From positions 496,001 through 560,000 of the forward strand of contig BJHQ01000001.1 in the NCBI GenBank assembly GCA_014193115.1: DNA of 64,000 nt, in the 5' to 3' direction. The translations under genes and the position numbers were made by a program. Shown here in pieces: positions 24,013 through 33,288 of this stretch (positions are counted from its first letter, which is position 1; every line of letters begins with the position of its first letter). The DNA comes from Planctomycetota bacterium. Lineage in GTDB: Bacteria > Planctomycetota > UBA11346. The notes below the pieces were generated by a model that made no database searches, was not told where the DNA came from, and saw only the letters and a list, made by a program, of their open reading frames with translations.

Positions 24013-24255
24013 ATGACCGCAGCCGATGCCGTGTTCGCCGCCCTTGGACGCCAGCTCCGGCTCGATCCGGCGGTGCTTCGCCAGCGCCAAGACGAATCGT
24101 TGGAGCGGCTCGGTCTCGACAGCCAGGGCCTGATGCGGGTGCTGCTCGACACCGAGCGCGCGCTCGGACTGGCCAAGAGCCTCGAACTGCCCGACGATGC
24201 CCTCGACAGCCCGCGTACCCTCGCCGCTGGAGTCTCTGCTTTGACCGGTCGGTGA
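24013..24255 (+). CDS. Acyl carrier protein-like
   Basis: An 80-residue four-helix carrier protein. The phosphopantetheine attachment Ser is in LERLGLDSQGLMRVLLDTER (DS followed by a hydrophobic helix), preceded by VFAALGRQLRLDPAVLRQRQ. It is not the housekeeping AcpP, whose site reads DSLDTVE, so a specialised pathway is likely. The FAD-dependent oxidoreductase 120 nt downstream on the same strand may act on the carried acyl group; that pairing is inference. A C-rich tract precedes the start. Confidence 0.75.
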   Translation: MTAADAVFAALGRQLRLDPAVLRQRQDESLERLGLDSQGLMRVLLDTERALGLAKSLELPDDALDSPRTLAAGVSALTGR

Positions 24256-24374
24256 GCGTGCACCATGCAGCCGGGCAATCGTCGCAGCGAAAAGGCTCAT
24301 TGGGCAGAGGGTGGAACGCTGGATGGAGCGCAGTGACCTTGCCATCCCACGAGGGGTCTCGCGACTGAACGGGC

Positions 24375-25472
24375 ATGGCTGATCCTCTGGTCGTGGTCGG
24401 CGGCGGCGTCGCGGGTTGCGCGGCCGCAGTGGCCGCGGCGGAAATCCTTGGTCCGCAATCGGTGGTTCTGCTCTGCGCAGACCACCACTTGGGCGGCGTC
24501 GCGGTCCAGGGCGAGCATCGCACGCTGTGCGGGCTGGCGCCGATCGACGCGCCGGTGGCGGAGCTGCTCGAACCGGATCTCACCGAGTCTTGGATTTCCC
24601 CGCTGACCACTGGAGCTCCCTTCCGATCCGGGCGGGTGTGGTTGTGGCCGACCGCTGCCGATGCGGTGCAGCGCGGGCTGGCCTTGCGACTGGCGCAAGC
24701 CGGTGTCGTCGTTCGCCGCGGAACCGCGGTCGTTGACGTGGCATGGGACCAGGGACGGATCGCCGCGGTGCGCACCGGTTCCGGTGAAATGCCATGCCAG
24801 GCCGTGATCGATGCCAGTGGCTGCGCCGCCATCGCTCAGGCGGCTGGACTCGCCACGGCGCCGGGAGCGCAGTGGGGCGCGTATCGCAGCATGCTCCGCC
24901 TGGATCTCGGTCACGGGCTCGGCGCCCGGGCGACGGCGCTGCGCCGGGTGTTGACGGCAATAGCTCCACAAGCCGCGGGAAACGCCGCGGAATCAGCGAC
25001 GATTCCGGCGGTGGCGTTGACTCCGATCGGCGAGGATCTCTGGCAGATGTCGATCGATGTGGCTCCAGGCACTCCGGTCGCGGTCGCGGCCGAGCTTGCT
25101 GAGCGGGCAGCAGCGGCCTTGGGCGGAGAGCTGTACGCATGCGCCCGAGCGGTGGCCGAACGCGATTCCGGCCGGCCGATCGCACGTCTGACCGTGGCCG
25201 AGCTGTTCTCCACCCGCGAGCGTGGCCTGGCGTGGGCGGCCTGGCCCAGGGAACAACACGGACCGGACGGAATCCAGTGGGAATGGCCAGCAGCGGACCG
25301 GCATGGGGTTCCCGAGATCGCCACCCGTCCGCTCGGCGGTCCAAGCAATGTATGGTGCGTCGGCCGGGCGATGGCGGTGGATGCGGCGGCGGCGGCAGCG
25401 CTTCGGGTCACCGGAACAGCCCTGGCCTTGGGCACGGCGGTGGGACGGCGGGCTGCCACAGGTTCAGCATGA
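24375..25472 (+). CDS. FAD-dependent oxidoreductase
   Basis: A 365-residue flavoprotein. The N-terminus LVVVGGGVAGCAAAVAAAEI is a GxGxxG Rossmann motif; LGGVAVQGEHRTLCGLAPID resembles the FAD-oxidored family in which a Gly-Gly segment precedes a variable Cys; VIDASGCAAIAQAAG is the second FAD contact; and the C-terminal NVWCVGRAMAVDAAAAAALR followed by VTGTALALGTAVG closes the FAD site. The substrate is unknown. It probably shares a transcript with the acyl carrier protein upstream. Predicted cytoplasmic, no signal peptide. A 186-nt gap without recognisable features follows. Confidence 0.78.
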   Translation: MADPLVVVGGGVAGCAAAVAAAEILGPQSVVLLCADHHLGGVAVQGEHRTLCGLAPIDAPVAELLEPDLTESWISPLTTGAPFRSGRVWLWPTAADAVQRGLALRLAQAGVVVRRGTAVVDVAWDQGRIAAVRTGSGEMPCQAVIDASGCAAIAQAAGLATAPGAQWGAYRSMLRLDLGHGLGARATALRRVLTAIAPQAAGNAAESATIPAVALTPIGEDLWQMSIDVAPGTPVAVAAELAERAAAALGGELYACARAVAERDSGRPIARLTVAELFSTRERGLAWAAWPREQHGPDGIQWEWPAADRHGVPEIATRPLGGPSNVWCVGRAMAVDAAAAAALRVTGTALALGTAVGRRAATGSA

Positions 25473-25658
25473 AGCACGCGGATTGGGGAACCGCCACAAC
25501 GCCCACCTGCCTTGCGTCATGACGGCTCTCCACGGTTCTCTGGAACCGGCCCTCATGCAGGGGAAGCCGCAGTCCGGGACCGTGCCCAGCAGTGAAGTTG
25601 GTCGGCAGCCGCATGCAGGCCGCACTGGCACTTGGCAGGCCCTGCGCAGCATCCCTGC

Positions 25659-27053
25659 ATGCGTCTGCTTGCCCTCCTGCTCGTCGCCTCTGCCCTGACC
25701 GCCGGTGAACCCGGGGAAGGGCCGGTCCTGCGCGGCATGGACCTGCTCGGTCCGGCCAAGCAGGTGGCCAAGGCGTTGTCGACGCCAACGCCGTCGCCGT
25801 GGAGCGACGACCTGGCCGGATTGACCTCCAGTGATCCCCAGACCCAGGCATGGGCGATCCGCGGGCTGATCGCCCATGGCGCCAAGGTCCTGCCTGATCT
25901 GGTGGTGCTGGCCAAGGACCGCGATCCGGGGGTGCGGGGCCGGATCTGCACCGTGCTCGCCGGCATCGGTGGCAGCAGCTCGACCGAGCTCGCCTTGGCC
26001 TTGAGCGACGATCCGGACCGCCGGGTCCGCGAGTTGGCGATCCTCGCCCTGATCCGCTGCCAGGGACCGGCGATCTGGCCGCGGCTGAAAATCCTGCTTG
26101 ATGATCCCGAGCCGACCCTGCGCTCGGCAGCTGCCGAGGCGACCATCGCCCATCCCGAGGTCGACGCCATTGCCGCGTTGGCCCGCCATGGAGAAGACGT
26201 CGATGATCTCGCCCGCCGGGCCAAGGGCGTCGCTCTGCGCCGGATCGTCAACCGTCCCGCGGCGGTCCCCGAATTGATCCGGCTGCTCGCCCCAGGAATC
26301 AGCCGGGGCGAGTCCCGCACCGCCTTGCTTGAGGCCGCCGCCGCGGTCGCCGATCCCCGGCTCTGCCCCGCGCTGACCACGGTGGCCGGTGGCGATGAAC
26401 CGCTGCCGGCGCTGCTCGCGGTGCGCGCCCTCGCCGCCAGCGGCGATGCCCGCTGCTTGGAACGCTTGGCTGCGCTGGCCGCAGCCGACCGCACCGAGCT
26501 CGCCACTGCTGCGGCCGAGACCATGCGTCGCCTGACTGGCCACCTCGCCAATGCCGGACCGGCCTGGTCGATCTGGTGGCGCGATCATGCGGCGATGGCG
26601 GCCCGACTGGCGGAACGCGATGCTCTGGTCGCGACCTGGCACGATCCTCAATCGACCATCGAACCCGCCGACCTCGCCAAGTTCACCCCGAATGAGCTGA
26701 TGCCCCTGATCGATGCGCTGGTCGGCGAAGGTCAGCCCAGCGTCGCCCAGGCACCATGGTGGCCGGCCAGGGCCTGGACCGTGGTGCGCCGCGACGATCC
26801 CAAACGCTGGATCGATCCGCTTGCCGCCCGCCTGCGGGTCACGTCAGACGCCGAATACCGCACCCGCCTGGTGATCCTGCTCGATGCCCTGGCCGGACCC
26901 CGCGATGAGCCGCTGTTCAAGACCCTGGGCAAGGAACTGACCGACCTCGAAGAGCAGGAACGCAAGCGCTCGGAAGAGCACGGCCTGCCTCCCCCAGATC
27001 GCGGCGGAGAACGCCTGGCATTGGCCGCGGCGCTCGCCCGCCGGGCAAAATAG
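25659..27053 (+). CDS. Secreted HEAT-repeat protein
   Basis: A 464-residue protein with a short signal peptide (MRLLALLLVASALTAG) and then a chain of HEAT/PBS-lyase-like repeats: DLAGLTSSDPQTQAWAIRGL, LAKDRDPGVRGRICTVLAGI, LALSDDPDRRVRELAILALI, LLDDPEPTLRSAAAEATIAH and further copies to about residue 300, then an Arg/Trp-rich C-terminal region (WSIWWRDHAAMAARLAERDA). It is likely a periplasmic scaffold; no catalytic residues were seen. The ATG at 25659 is preferred to one 27 nt upstream because it opens the signal peptide. A block of tandem hairpin repeats begins 70 nt after its stop. Confidence 0.75.
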   Translation: MRLLALLLVASALTAGEPGEGPVLRGMDLLGPAKQVAKALSTPTPSPWSDDLAGLTSSDPQTQAWAIRGLIAHGAKVLPDLVVLAKDRDPGVRGRICTVLAGIGGSSSTELALALSDDPDRRVRELAILALIRCQGPAIWPRLKILLDDPEPTLRSAAAEATIAHPEVDAIAALARHGEDVDDLARRAKGVALRRIVNRPAAVPELIRLLAPGISRGESRTALLEAAAAVADPRLCPALTTVAGGDEPLPALLAVRALAASGDARCLERLAALAAADRTELATAAAETMRRLTGHLANAGPAWSIWWRDHAAMAARLAERDALVATWHDPQSTIEPADLAKFTPNELMPLIDALVGEGQPSVAQAPWWPARAWTVVRRDDPKRWIDPLAARLRVTSDAEYRTRLVILLDALAGPRDEPLFKTLGKELTDLEEQERKRSEEHGLPPPDRGGERLALAAALARRAK

Positions 27054-27126
27054 CGGACCTGCTGGACCCTGCCGAGGCTCCAGCCCGCGATGGGCGGCGA
27101 CCATCGGCCAACCGATCCGCCCACAC

Positions 27127-27195
27127 CTTGCGACCGCATCGCGGTCGCAAGTGCCCCGGCCGCTGGTTGGGCGGCCGAGACGGCCGCGCTCCCGG
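27127..27195. repeat. Pair of palindromic repeats after the HEAT gene
   Basis: CTTGCGACCGC-ATC-GCGGTCGCAAG (27127-27151, 11-bp stem) is followed by GCGGCCG-AGA-CGGCCGC (27171-27187) and GCTCCCGG. On the minus strand the second reads CCGGGAGC followed by the palindrome, making it a member of the GGGAGCG-headed family seen elsewhere in the window. Confidence 0.7.
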
Positions 27196-27242
27196 CGGGT
27201 CGATGGTGGTGCGGGCCGTATGGGCGAAGCCGGCGACGCTCT

Positions 27243-27572
27243 TGCATAAATGGGGTCCCCGGAGCGAAGCGATCGGGGAATTGCCTCCGATGAGCGGTGG
27301 GCGGATAGAATGGGCGAAGCCCATCCGCCCACGTTTTCGCCAGCGGCGAAAACGCGCCCCGACAAAGCCGGGGGTAGGCCCGCATGGGCCGTAGGGGCGG
27401 GGCCTGGGACGCCCCTGCATAAATGGGGTCCCCGGAGCGAAGCGACCGGGGAACGGCCGCCGAAGGGGCATTGGGCGGATAGAATGGGCGAAGCCCATCC
27501 GCCCACGTTTTCGCCAGCGGCGAAAACGCGCCCCGACAAAGCCGGGGGTAGGCCCGCATGGGCCGTAGGGGC
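27243..27572. repeat. Two tandem ~174-nt units, each a string of hairpins
   Basis: The 594-nt region between the HEAT gene and the RND adaptor has no gene and holds two tandem units starting TGCATAAATGGGGTCCCCGG (27243 and 27416). The last 100 nt of each (27299-27398 and 27473-27572) are identical. Each unit contains hairpins in series: CCCCGG/CCGGGG, GGGCGGAT/ATCCGCCC enclosing GGGC-GAA-GCCC, CGTTTTCGCC-AGC-GGCGAAAACG, and GGCCC-GCAT-GGGCC. There is no spacer variation of CRISPR type and no transposase. Confidence 0.9.
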
Positions 27573-27647
27573 AAGGCCCCTGCCTCTAAAGCAAATGTTC
27601 GTTTGAATTCCCTTGTGCTGCCGGGCCGATGCCGTTACCCACGGTGC

Positions 27648-28955
27648 ATGATTCGGATACTGCCGTCTTCCGTCCTGGCCTCGGCCCTGGCGCTCGTCGC
27701 TTGCGGCGGGTCGCCGCCGCCACCCATGGAGATGCCGCCGCCGGTCGGCGTGGCTCGGCCCATCTCCAAGGATCTTGCTGTGCTGCGTGAGGTCACCGGC
27801 CGGATCGAATCGCCCCAGGTGATCGCGCTGCGTCCCCAGGTCGGCGGCACCATCACCCAGGTGCTGGTCGCTGACGGCGCCGCGATCACCGCCGGACAGC
27901 TGCTGTTCACCCTCGATGCGGCGCCATGGCAGGCGATCGTCGTCCGGTCGGAGGCTGAAATCGCTCGGGCCGAGGCCCGCAGCAACCAGGCCAAGCTCCA
28001 ATTCGAACGGGCGAAGAAGCTGGTCGCGGATCAGGTCGTCTCTCCGCAAGTCTACGAAGACGCCGAATCGGCGCTGCGCATCGCCGAGGCCGATGTCGCC
28101 GCCACCCGGGCGGCGCTGGTGAGTGCCCGCATCGACCTGGAGCACACCCGGATCGTCGCGCCCAGCGCCGGTCGCATCGGCCAGGTCCAGGCAGTGGCGG
28201 GGAATCTCGCCCAGGCCAATGGTCCGGCAGCCGGGACGCTGCTCGCTGTCCTCAATACCGTGGATCCGGTGGATGTCGCCTTCGACCTGGACGAGGCGGT
28301 GTGGGCCAAGCTCGGTGATCAGCTCCGGCAGGCGGCGGATGCCGCTGGTGCTGCCACCCACGCCCAGACGGCCGCTGCGCAGCGGGCTGCGGTGCGGGCG
28401 GTCCCTGTGCGTGTCGGGTTGTCGAGCGAGACCGGATTCCCGCACGTTGGATCGGTGCGCTTCGTCGACAACAAGATCGATCCCGCCACCGGCACGATCC
28501 GGATCCGGGCCAGCCTGCCCAATCCTGCAGGCAAACTGACGCCTGGGGCCTTCGCCAGGGTCCAGATCGAATTGGAGCCGCCCCGCCCGGTGCTGCTGGT
28601 CAACGAACGGGCGGTGCTCGCCCAGCTCGCCACCCGCTATGTCCTCACCGTCGACGATCAGGGCGCCACCGCTTTCCGCCCGGTCCAACTCGGCGCCAGC
28701 ATCGACGGCCTGCGGGTGGTCGTTGGCGGGCTGGGACCGAATGATCGCATAGCCGTGAACAACCTGTCGAAAATCTTCTTCCCAGGGATGCCGGTGACCG
28801 CGGTGCCGGCGGACATGCAGACCTTGGCCAATTTCCCCCCGCCTGGCCCGGCGGCGCCTGGAGCCGGTTCCGCTGACTCACCGGCGGCCTCAGCGACCGC
28901 AGCGGGCTCAGCGGGCTCCGCGACCGCAGCGGCGGCTGAAAAGGCCACACCGTGA
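27648..28955 (+). CDS. RND efflux periplasmic adaptor, lipoprotein
   Basis: A 435-residue membrane-fusion protein of the AcrA/MexA type that links an inner-membrane RND pump to an outer-membrane channel. The signal sequence ends in the lipobox ASALALVACGG, so Cys19 is probably lipidated. The biotinyl-lipoyl halves are GRIESPQVIALRPQVGGTIT and TRIVAPSAGRIGQVQAVAGN, flanking a coiled-coil hairpin (about 90-150); the beta-barrel follows (RFVDNKIDPATGTIRIRASL, PNPAGKLTPGAFARVQIELE). The C-terminus is an Ala/Gly/Ser-rich tail. The ATG at 27648 is required by the lipobox. Its stop overlaps the pump's GTG by 4 nt. Confidence 0.95.
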   Translation: MIRILPSSVLASALALVACGGSPPPPMEMPPPVGVARPISKDLAVLREVTGRIESPQVIALRPQVGGTITQVLVADGAAITAGQLLFTLDAAPWQAIVVRSEAEIARAEARSNQAKLQFERAKKLVADQVVSPQVYEDAESALRIAEADVAATRAALVSARIDLEHTRIVAPSAGRIGQVQAVAGNLAQANGPAAGTLLAVLNTVDPVDVAFDLDEAVWAKLGDQLRQAADAAGAATHAQTAAAQRAAVRAVPVRVGLSSETGFPHVGSVRFVDNKIDPATGTIRIRASLPNPAGKLTPGAFARVQIELEPPRPVLLVNERAVLAQLATRYVLTVDDQGATAFRPVQLGASIDGLRVVVGGLGPNDRIAVNNLSKIFFPGMPVTAVPADMQTLANFPPPGPAAPGAGSADSPAASATAAGSAGSATAAAAEKATP

Positions 28956-31900
28956 GCGACGGCCTGCCCGTGGCACCGGCCCCGCACCTCGACCGTCGGC
29001 GGACTTTCGCACACTATTTCATCGACCGGCCGATCATGGCCGGAGTCCTGTCGCTGCTGATCCTGTTGCTCGGCAGTCTCGCTCTGCTCCGCCTGCCGAT
29101 CTCCGAATATCCGGAGGTCGTACCGCCATCGATCTCGATCACCGCAAGTTATCCCGGCGCCAGTCCCGAGACCATCGCCGAGACCGTCGCCGGGCCGCTT
29201 GAACAGCAGATGACCGGGCTCGACGGCATGCTCTACATGTCGTCCCAGAGCACTCCCGACGGCACCATGGGATTGGGCCTCACGTTCCGTCTCGGCACCG
29301 ACCTCAACAAGATGCTGGTCGAGGTCCAGAACCGCATTCAGCAGGCCTCGCCCCGCCTGCCCGAGGATGTCCGCCGGCTCGGCGTCACTGCGGCGAAACG
29401 CTCGCCCAACCTGCTGCTCGTGGTGCATCTGAAGGCCGCTCCCGGCGATACCACGCAAGACAGCTTCACCTTGGCGAACTACGGCCGACTTGCCGTGCGC
29501 GACCAGCTGGTGCGGATTCCAGGGATCGCCGATGCCCGGGTCTTCGGAGCCGGGGAGTATGCGCTGCGGGTGTGGCTCGACCCCGACCGCATGGCCGCCC
29601 GGGGGCTGGCTCCGGCCGATGTGGTGGCAGCGATCCGGGAACAGAACACCCAGATCGCCGCCGGCACCATCGCCCAGCAGCCAGTGGACCGGCAGACCGG
29701 ATTCGAATTCACCATCACCACCCAGGGCCGGTTGGTCACGGTGGAGGAGTTCGCCGCGATCATCGTCCGCCGCGGCAGCGAAGGCCAACTGCTTCGCCTC
29801 GGTGATCTCGCCCGGATCGAACTCGGCGCCAATTCCTATGGATTGCGCAGCTATTTGAACAACGGCCCGGCAGCCGGAATCGGTATTTTCCAAGCGCCGG
29901 GATCGAACGCCCTGGCGGTCGCCGACGAGGTCCGGGCGACCATGCAGCGCCTGGCTCGGTCGTTCCCGCCCGGCATCCAGTACGAGATCGTCTACGATCC
30001 CACCGAGTTCATCAGTGCCTCGATCCATGAGGTGGTCGTCACCCTGTTCGAGGCGCTGATCCTGGTGGTGCTGGTCGTGATCCTGTTCCTGCAAACCTGG
30101 CGGGCCTCGATGATCCCGCTGTTGGCGGTGCCGGTGTCGATCGTCGGAACGTTCGCGATCATGCTCGGACTCGGCTTCACCATCAATGCGTTATCGCTGT
30201 TCGGACTGGTCCTGGCCATCGGCATCGTGGTCGATGACGCCATCGTGGTGGTCGAGAACGTGGAGCGGAACATCGCCCTCGGCCTGACCCCGCGCGAAGC
30301 CACCCGCCAGGCGATGCGCGAGGTCTCCGGACCAATCATCGCCACCGCCCTCGTGCTGTGCGCCGTGTTCATTCCCACCGCGTTCATCAGCGGACTGACC
30401 GGTCAGTTCTTCCAGCAGTTCGCCCTGACCATCGCCATCAGCACCGTGATCTCGGCGTTCAATTCCCTGACCCTGTCGCCGGCCTTGGCGGCGCTGCTGC
30501 TCAAGCCGCATCGCCCAGGTACCCGGCCGATCCCGGTCATCAGCTGGTTCTTCGGCGTTTTCAACCGGACCTTTGCCTGGGGCGGAGATTTCTATGTCGG
30601 TCTCACCCATCGGGCGATCCGGCTGAGCGTCATCGCGCTGATCTTGTATGGCGGGCTGCTGGCGATGACTTGGACGCTGTTCGACCGCACGCCGTCGAGC
30701 TTCATCCCGGCCCAGGATAAAGGCTACCTGTTCGCCTTCGCGAAGCTGCCCGATGGGGCCTCCCTCGACCGTACTGAAGCGGTGATCCGGACCATGACCG
30801 ACATCGCGTTGAAGGATCCGGCGGTGGATGCAGCCGTCCAGTTCCCCGGACTCTCGCCATCCTTTGCGCCGGCGTCGAATACCGGCCTGGTCTTCTTCCG
30901 CCTGAAACCTTACAAGGAACGTAAGGATTTCATGCACCAGGCGCAGATGACCGCCGGTCGGCTCAATGGCGAGTTCTTCGCCATCAATGACGCCTTCGTC
31001 CTGGCCCTGCCGCCGCCGCCGATCCTCGGCCTGGGCAATTCCACCAACCTGTCGCTGTACCTGGAGGACCGCGGCAATGTCGGGATCGAAGCGGTCTTTG
31101 CCGCGGCAAAGGAGACGCTGGGCGCGATGCAGGCCGATCCGGAGCACCGCTTCGGGTTCAGCTACACCTTGTCGACCTTCGGTGTGCCGCGTCTGGCGGT
31201 GGACATCGACCGTGAAAGGATCCTCAGCCAGGGTGTGCGGCTGGCTGATGTCTATGATGTGATGCAGGGGTATTTCGGCAGCATCTACGTCAATGACTTC
31301 AATCGATTTGGCCGCACGTATCAGGTCAGCGTCTCGGCCGACGCCCCGCACCGGCTCACCGCCGAGGCCCTCGGCCGGGTCCAGGTCAAGACCAGCGAGG
31401 GGGCCATGATCCCGCTGTCGAATCTGATCACGGTGCGCGAAATCGCCGGGCCTGACAAAGCGATCCATTACAACACCTATCCAGCAATCGACCTGAGCGT
31501 CGGCGTCAGCCCGTTCGCGACCTCGGATTCCGCCAAGAAGGCCATGGAGGAAATCCTCTCCCGGTTGCCGCCTGGCATCCACTACGAATGGACCGATCTG
31601 ACCTACCAGCAGCAGATCGCCGGAGACACCACCAAATACGTCTTCGCGCTGTGCGTTTTGCTGGTACTCCTGGTGCTGGCGGCATTCTACGAATCGGTGG
31701 TGTTGCCCCTGGCGATCGTGCTGATCGTGCCGATGTGCCTGCTCTCAGCTCTGCTCGGGGTGCTGATCACCCATGGCGACCTCAACATCATGACCCAGAT
31801 CGGCCTGATCGTGCTGATCGGATTAGCCTGCAAAAACGCCATCTTGATCGTCGAATTCGCCCGCGAGGCGGAAATGCTGCGTGGACTCGATCCGGTGGCG

Positions 31901-32149
31901 GCGGCGCTTGATGCCTGCCGGTTGCGCCTGCGCCCCATTCTGATGACCAGTTTGGCTTTCATCATGGGCGTCTGGCCGCTGGTCGCCGCCACCGGCGCCG
32001 GCGCCGAACTGCGCCACGCCACCGGCGTCGCGGTGTTCGCCGGGATGATCGGCGTCACCCTGTTCGGCCTGCTGTTGACCCCGGTGTTTTACGTGGTCCT
32101 GCGCAAGGTGTTCGGTGGCAAGTTGCACCACGCCGACGCCGAGGAGTGA
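28952..32149 (+). CDS. RND efflux pump, HAE1/AcrB family
   Basis: A 1065-residue inner-membrane proton-driven exporter with 12 membrane segments and two large periplasmic loops. The N-terminal FAHYFIDRPIMAGVLSLLIL, LRLPISEYPEVVPPSISITA and GASPETIAETVAGPLEQQM are HAE1 hallmarks. The TM4 proton-relay pair is in GIVVDDAIVVVENVERNIAL, and the TM10 Lys in IGLIVLIGLACKNAILIVEF. Substrates are hydrophobic drugs, bile salts or dyes in related pumps. Translation starts at a GTG coupled to the adaptor. No outer-membrane channel gene follows, so a TolC-like partner must be encoded elsewhere. Confidence 0.96.
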   Translation: MSDGLPVAPAPHLDRRRTFAHYFIDRPIMAGVLSLLILLLGSLALLRLPISEYPEVVPPSISITASYPGASPETIAETVAGPLEQQMTGLDGMLYMSSQSTPDGTMGLGLTFRLGTDLNKMLVEVQNRIQQASPRLPEDVRRLGVTAAKRSPNLLLVVHLKAAPGDTTQDSFTLANYGRLAVRDQLVRIPGIADARVFGAGEYALRVWLDPDRMAARGLAPADVVAAIREQNTQIAAGTIAQQPVDRQTGFEFTITTQGRLVTVEEFAAIIVRRGSEGQLLRLGDLARIELGANSYGLRSYLNNGPAAGIGIFQAPGSNALAVADEVRATMQRLARSFPPGIQYEIVYDPTEFISASIHEVVVTLFEALILVVLVVILFLQTWRASMIPLLAVPVSIVGTFAIMLGLGFTINALSLFGLVLAIGIVVDDAIVVVENVERNIALGLTPREATRQAMREVSGPIIATALVLCAVFIPTAFISGLTGQFFQQFALTIAISTVISAFNSLTLSPALAALLLKPHRPGTRPIPVISWFFGVFNRTFAWGGDFYVGLTHRAIRLSVIALILYGGLLAMTWTLFDRTPSSFIPAQDKGYLFAFAKLPDGASLDRTEAVIRTMTDIALKDPAVDAAVQFPGLSPSFAPASNTGLVFFRLKPYKERKDFMHQAQMTAGRLNGEFFAINDAFVLALPPPPILGLGNSTNLSLYLEDRGNVGIEAVFAAAKETLGAMQADPEHRFGFSYTLSTFGVPRLAVDIDRERILSQGVRLADVYDVMQGYFGSIYVNDFNRFGRTYQVSVSADAPHRLTAEALGRVQVKTSEGAMIPLSNLITVREIAGPDKAIHYNTYPAIDLSVGVSPFATSDSAKKAMEEILSRLPPGIHYEWTDLTYQQQIAGDTTKYVFALCVLLVLLVLAAFYESVVLPLAIVLIVPMCLLSALLGVLITHGDLNIMTQIGLIVLIGLACKNAILIVEFAREAEMLRGLDPVAAALDACRLRLRPILMTSLAFIMGVWPLVAATGAGAELRHATGVAVFAGMIGVTLFGLLLTPVFYVVLRKVFGGKLHHADAEE

Positions 32150-32164
32150 ACCTGGAAAAAGCAG

Positions 32165-32292
32165 GTGAACCGCCAAGGCGCCAAGACGCCAAGGAAAACT
32201 GAGGAGATGCTCCGCTGGCTGGAAAACCAACCAGGCGTGGATGGAACTTCCTCCAACCTTTCATCGCTTGGCTTTGGCGTCTTGGCGGTTCC
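32165..32292. repeat. Dispersed ~130-bp element with inverted CCGCCAAG ends
   Basis: The ends are inverted: GAACCGCCAAGGCGCCAAGA near 32167 and its approximate complement TTTGGCGTCTTGGCGGTTCC ending at 32292. The interior (GAGGAGATGCTCCGCTGGCT, then GGAAAACCAACCAGGCG) matches, on the opposite strand, sequence at about 42180-42245, so at least two copies exist in the window. CCGCCAAG-type repeats are common intergenic elements in environmental bacterial genomes. No ORF is present. Confidence 0.75.
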
Positions 32293-32320
32293 CCAACTGC
32301 GTTATCCAGTGAATCCACAT

Positions 32321-33181
32321 TCAGTTGCCCAGCGAGCGGCGATAGGCGCCCGGACTCTGCTGGTGGTGCCTGCGAAAGACCTTGCACAAATGATTGGCGT
32401 CAGCGAATCCGGTGGCAGCGGCGATCTCGGCCAGTCCGTCTGCGCTCTCGGCCAGCCGCCGGCGGACCGCCTCTAGGCGTACATCGAGCATCCATCGCGC
32501 CGGGGAACAACCGGTCTGCGAGCGGAAACGGTGGGCCCAGGCACTGCGCTCGACGCCGTCCTCGGCGGCCAATTCAGCCACCGACGGCGGGTGATCGAGC
32601 CGGGCCAGGACCGCTGCGCGGACCCGGGCGAGCAGGTCCGACCCAGTCGCAGGAACGGCGCTGGCGGCAGCGCGGCATAGGGCGAGTTCAACAATAGCCC
32701 GTTCCAGGCCCCAGCGATCGTCATGACCTAGGCGGATCTCGGCGATGAGCCGGATCAGGGCAGCGGCGACCGCGCCATCGGCCGGCGCAGCGAGCACCGC
32801 CGGCGGGCAGGAGAGCAGGCTGACCGCATACGGATGGTGGATGACCGCCCACAGGAACCGCCACGGCTGTCCATCCAGGCAATAGCGCGAGCCATCGGGA
32901 ACCACCGCGCAAAACTGACTCGGAAAGCCGACGATTTCTGAGGTCCCGTCGGCGTGGATGAAGCGTCCCGCTCCGCTCAGGGTGTGCTGCACCACCACGT
33001 AGGGTCGGGCCGGATCGCCGCCACGACGCAGGCCATGCCAGTCATATGGCTCGCCCGGCTCGCGCAGTTCCAGACCGATGCCGACCGCGAGGTCGCCTCC
33101 CCACGCGCTCGCCCGCCGGTCGCCGGACGCCCAGAGTCGCTCGACCTGGCGGATGAAGCGGGCCTGGTCGAGCTGGTCCAT
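32321..33181 (-). CDS. AraC-family transcriptional regulator
   Basis: A 286-residue regulator. The N-terminal cupin-like sensor (about 30-130) shows PYVVVQHTLSGAGRFIHADG and FCAVVPDGSRYCLDGQPWRF; the C-terminal pair of helix-turn-helix motifs is PSVAELAAEDGVERSAWAHR with FRSQTGCSPARWMLDVRLEA, and GLAEIAAATGFADANHLCKV with FRRHHQQSPGAYRR. It is divergent from the GH4 glycosidase gene with 107 nt between starts, and two half-sites lie at that promoter, so it most likely controls the glycosidase and perhaps the ABC operon in response to the sugar. Confidence 0.92.
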   Translation of the reverse strand: MDQLDQARFIRQVERLWASGDRRASAWGGDLAVGIGLELREPGEPYDWHGLRRGGDPARPYVVVQHTLSGAGRFIHADGTSEIVGFPSQFCAVVPDGSRYCLDGQPWRFLWAVIHHPYAVSLLSCPPAVLAAPADGAVAAALIRLIAEIRLGHDDRWGLERAIVELALCRAAASAVPATGSDLLARVRAAVLARLDHPPSVAELAAEDGVERSAWAHRFRSQTGCSPARWMLDVRLEAVRRRLAESADGLAEIAAATGFADANHLCKVFRRHHQQSPGAYRRSLGN

Positions 33182-33210
33182 GCCGGGACGATGATTTCAC
33201 AAAACGACTA

Positions 33211-33259
33211 TGCAATCGTAAAACAAACCATTGCGATCGAAGATCGGCACGAATATGAT
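33211..33259 (+). promoter_or_regulatory. GH4 promoter with candidate AraC-type half-sites
   Basis: TTGCGA (33231-33236) and TATGAT (33254-33259) are 17 nt apart, 29 nt upstream of the ATG. Direct repeats TGCAATCG (33211-33218) and TGCGATCG (33232-33239) are exactly 21 nt apart, two helical turns, with the second covering the -35 box, as at promoters activated by AraC-family proteins. Confidence 0.6.
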
Positions 33260-33288
33260 GAAGCCGACCTATTCACAGAGGAGCCATC

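Noticed and set aside
27243..27572. CRISPR array
   Set aside because: Only two long tandem units, no short regular repeats with unique spacers, and no cas genes nearby.
32165..32292. Insertion sequence
   Set aside because: Inverted ends exist but there is no transposase and the element is only about 130 bp; at most a MITE-like repeat.
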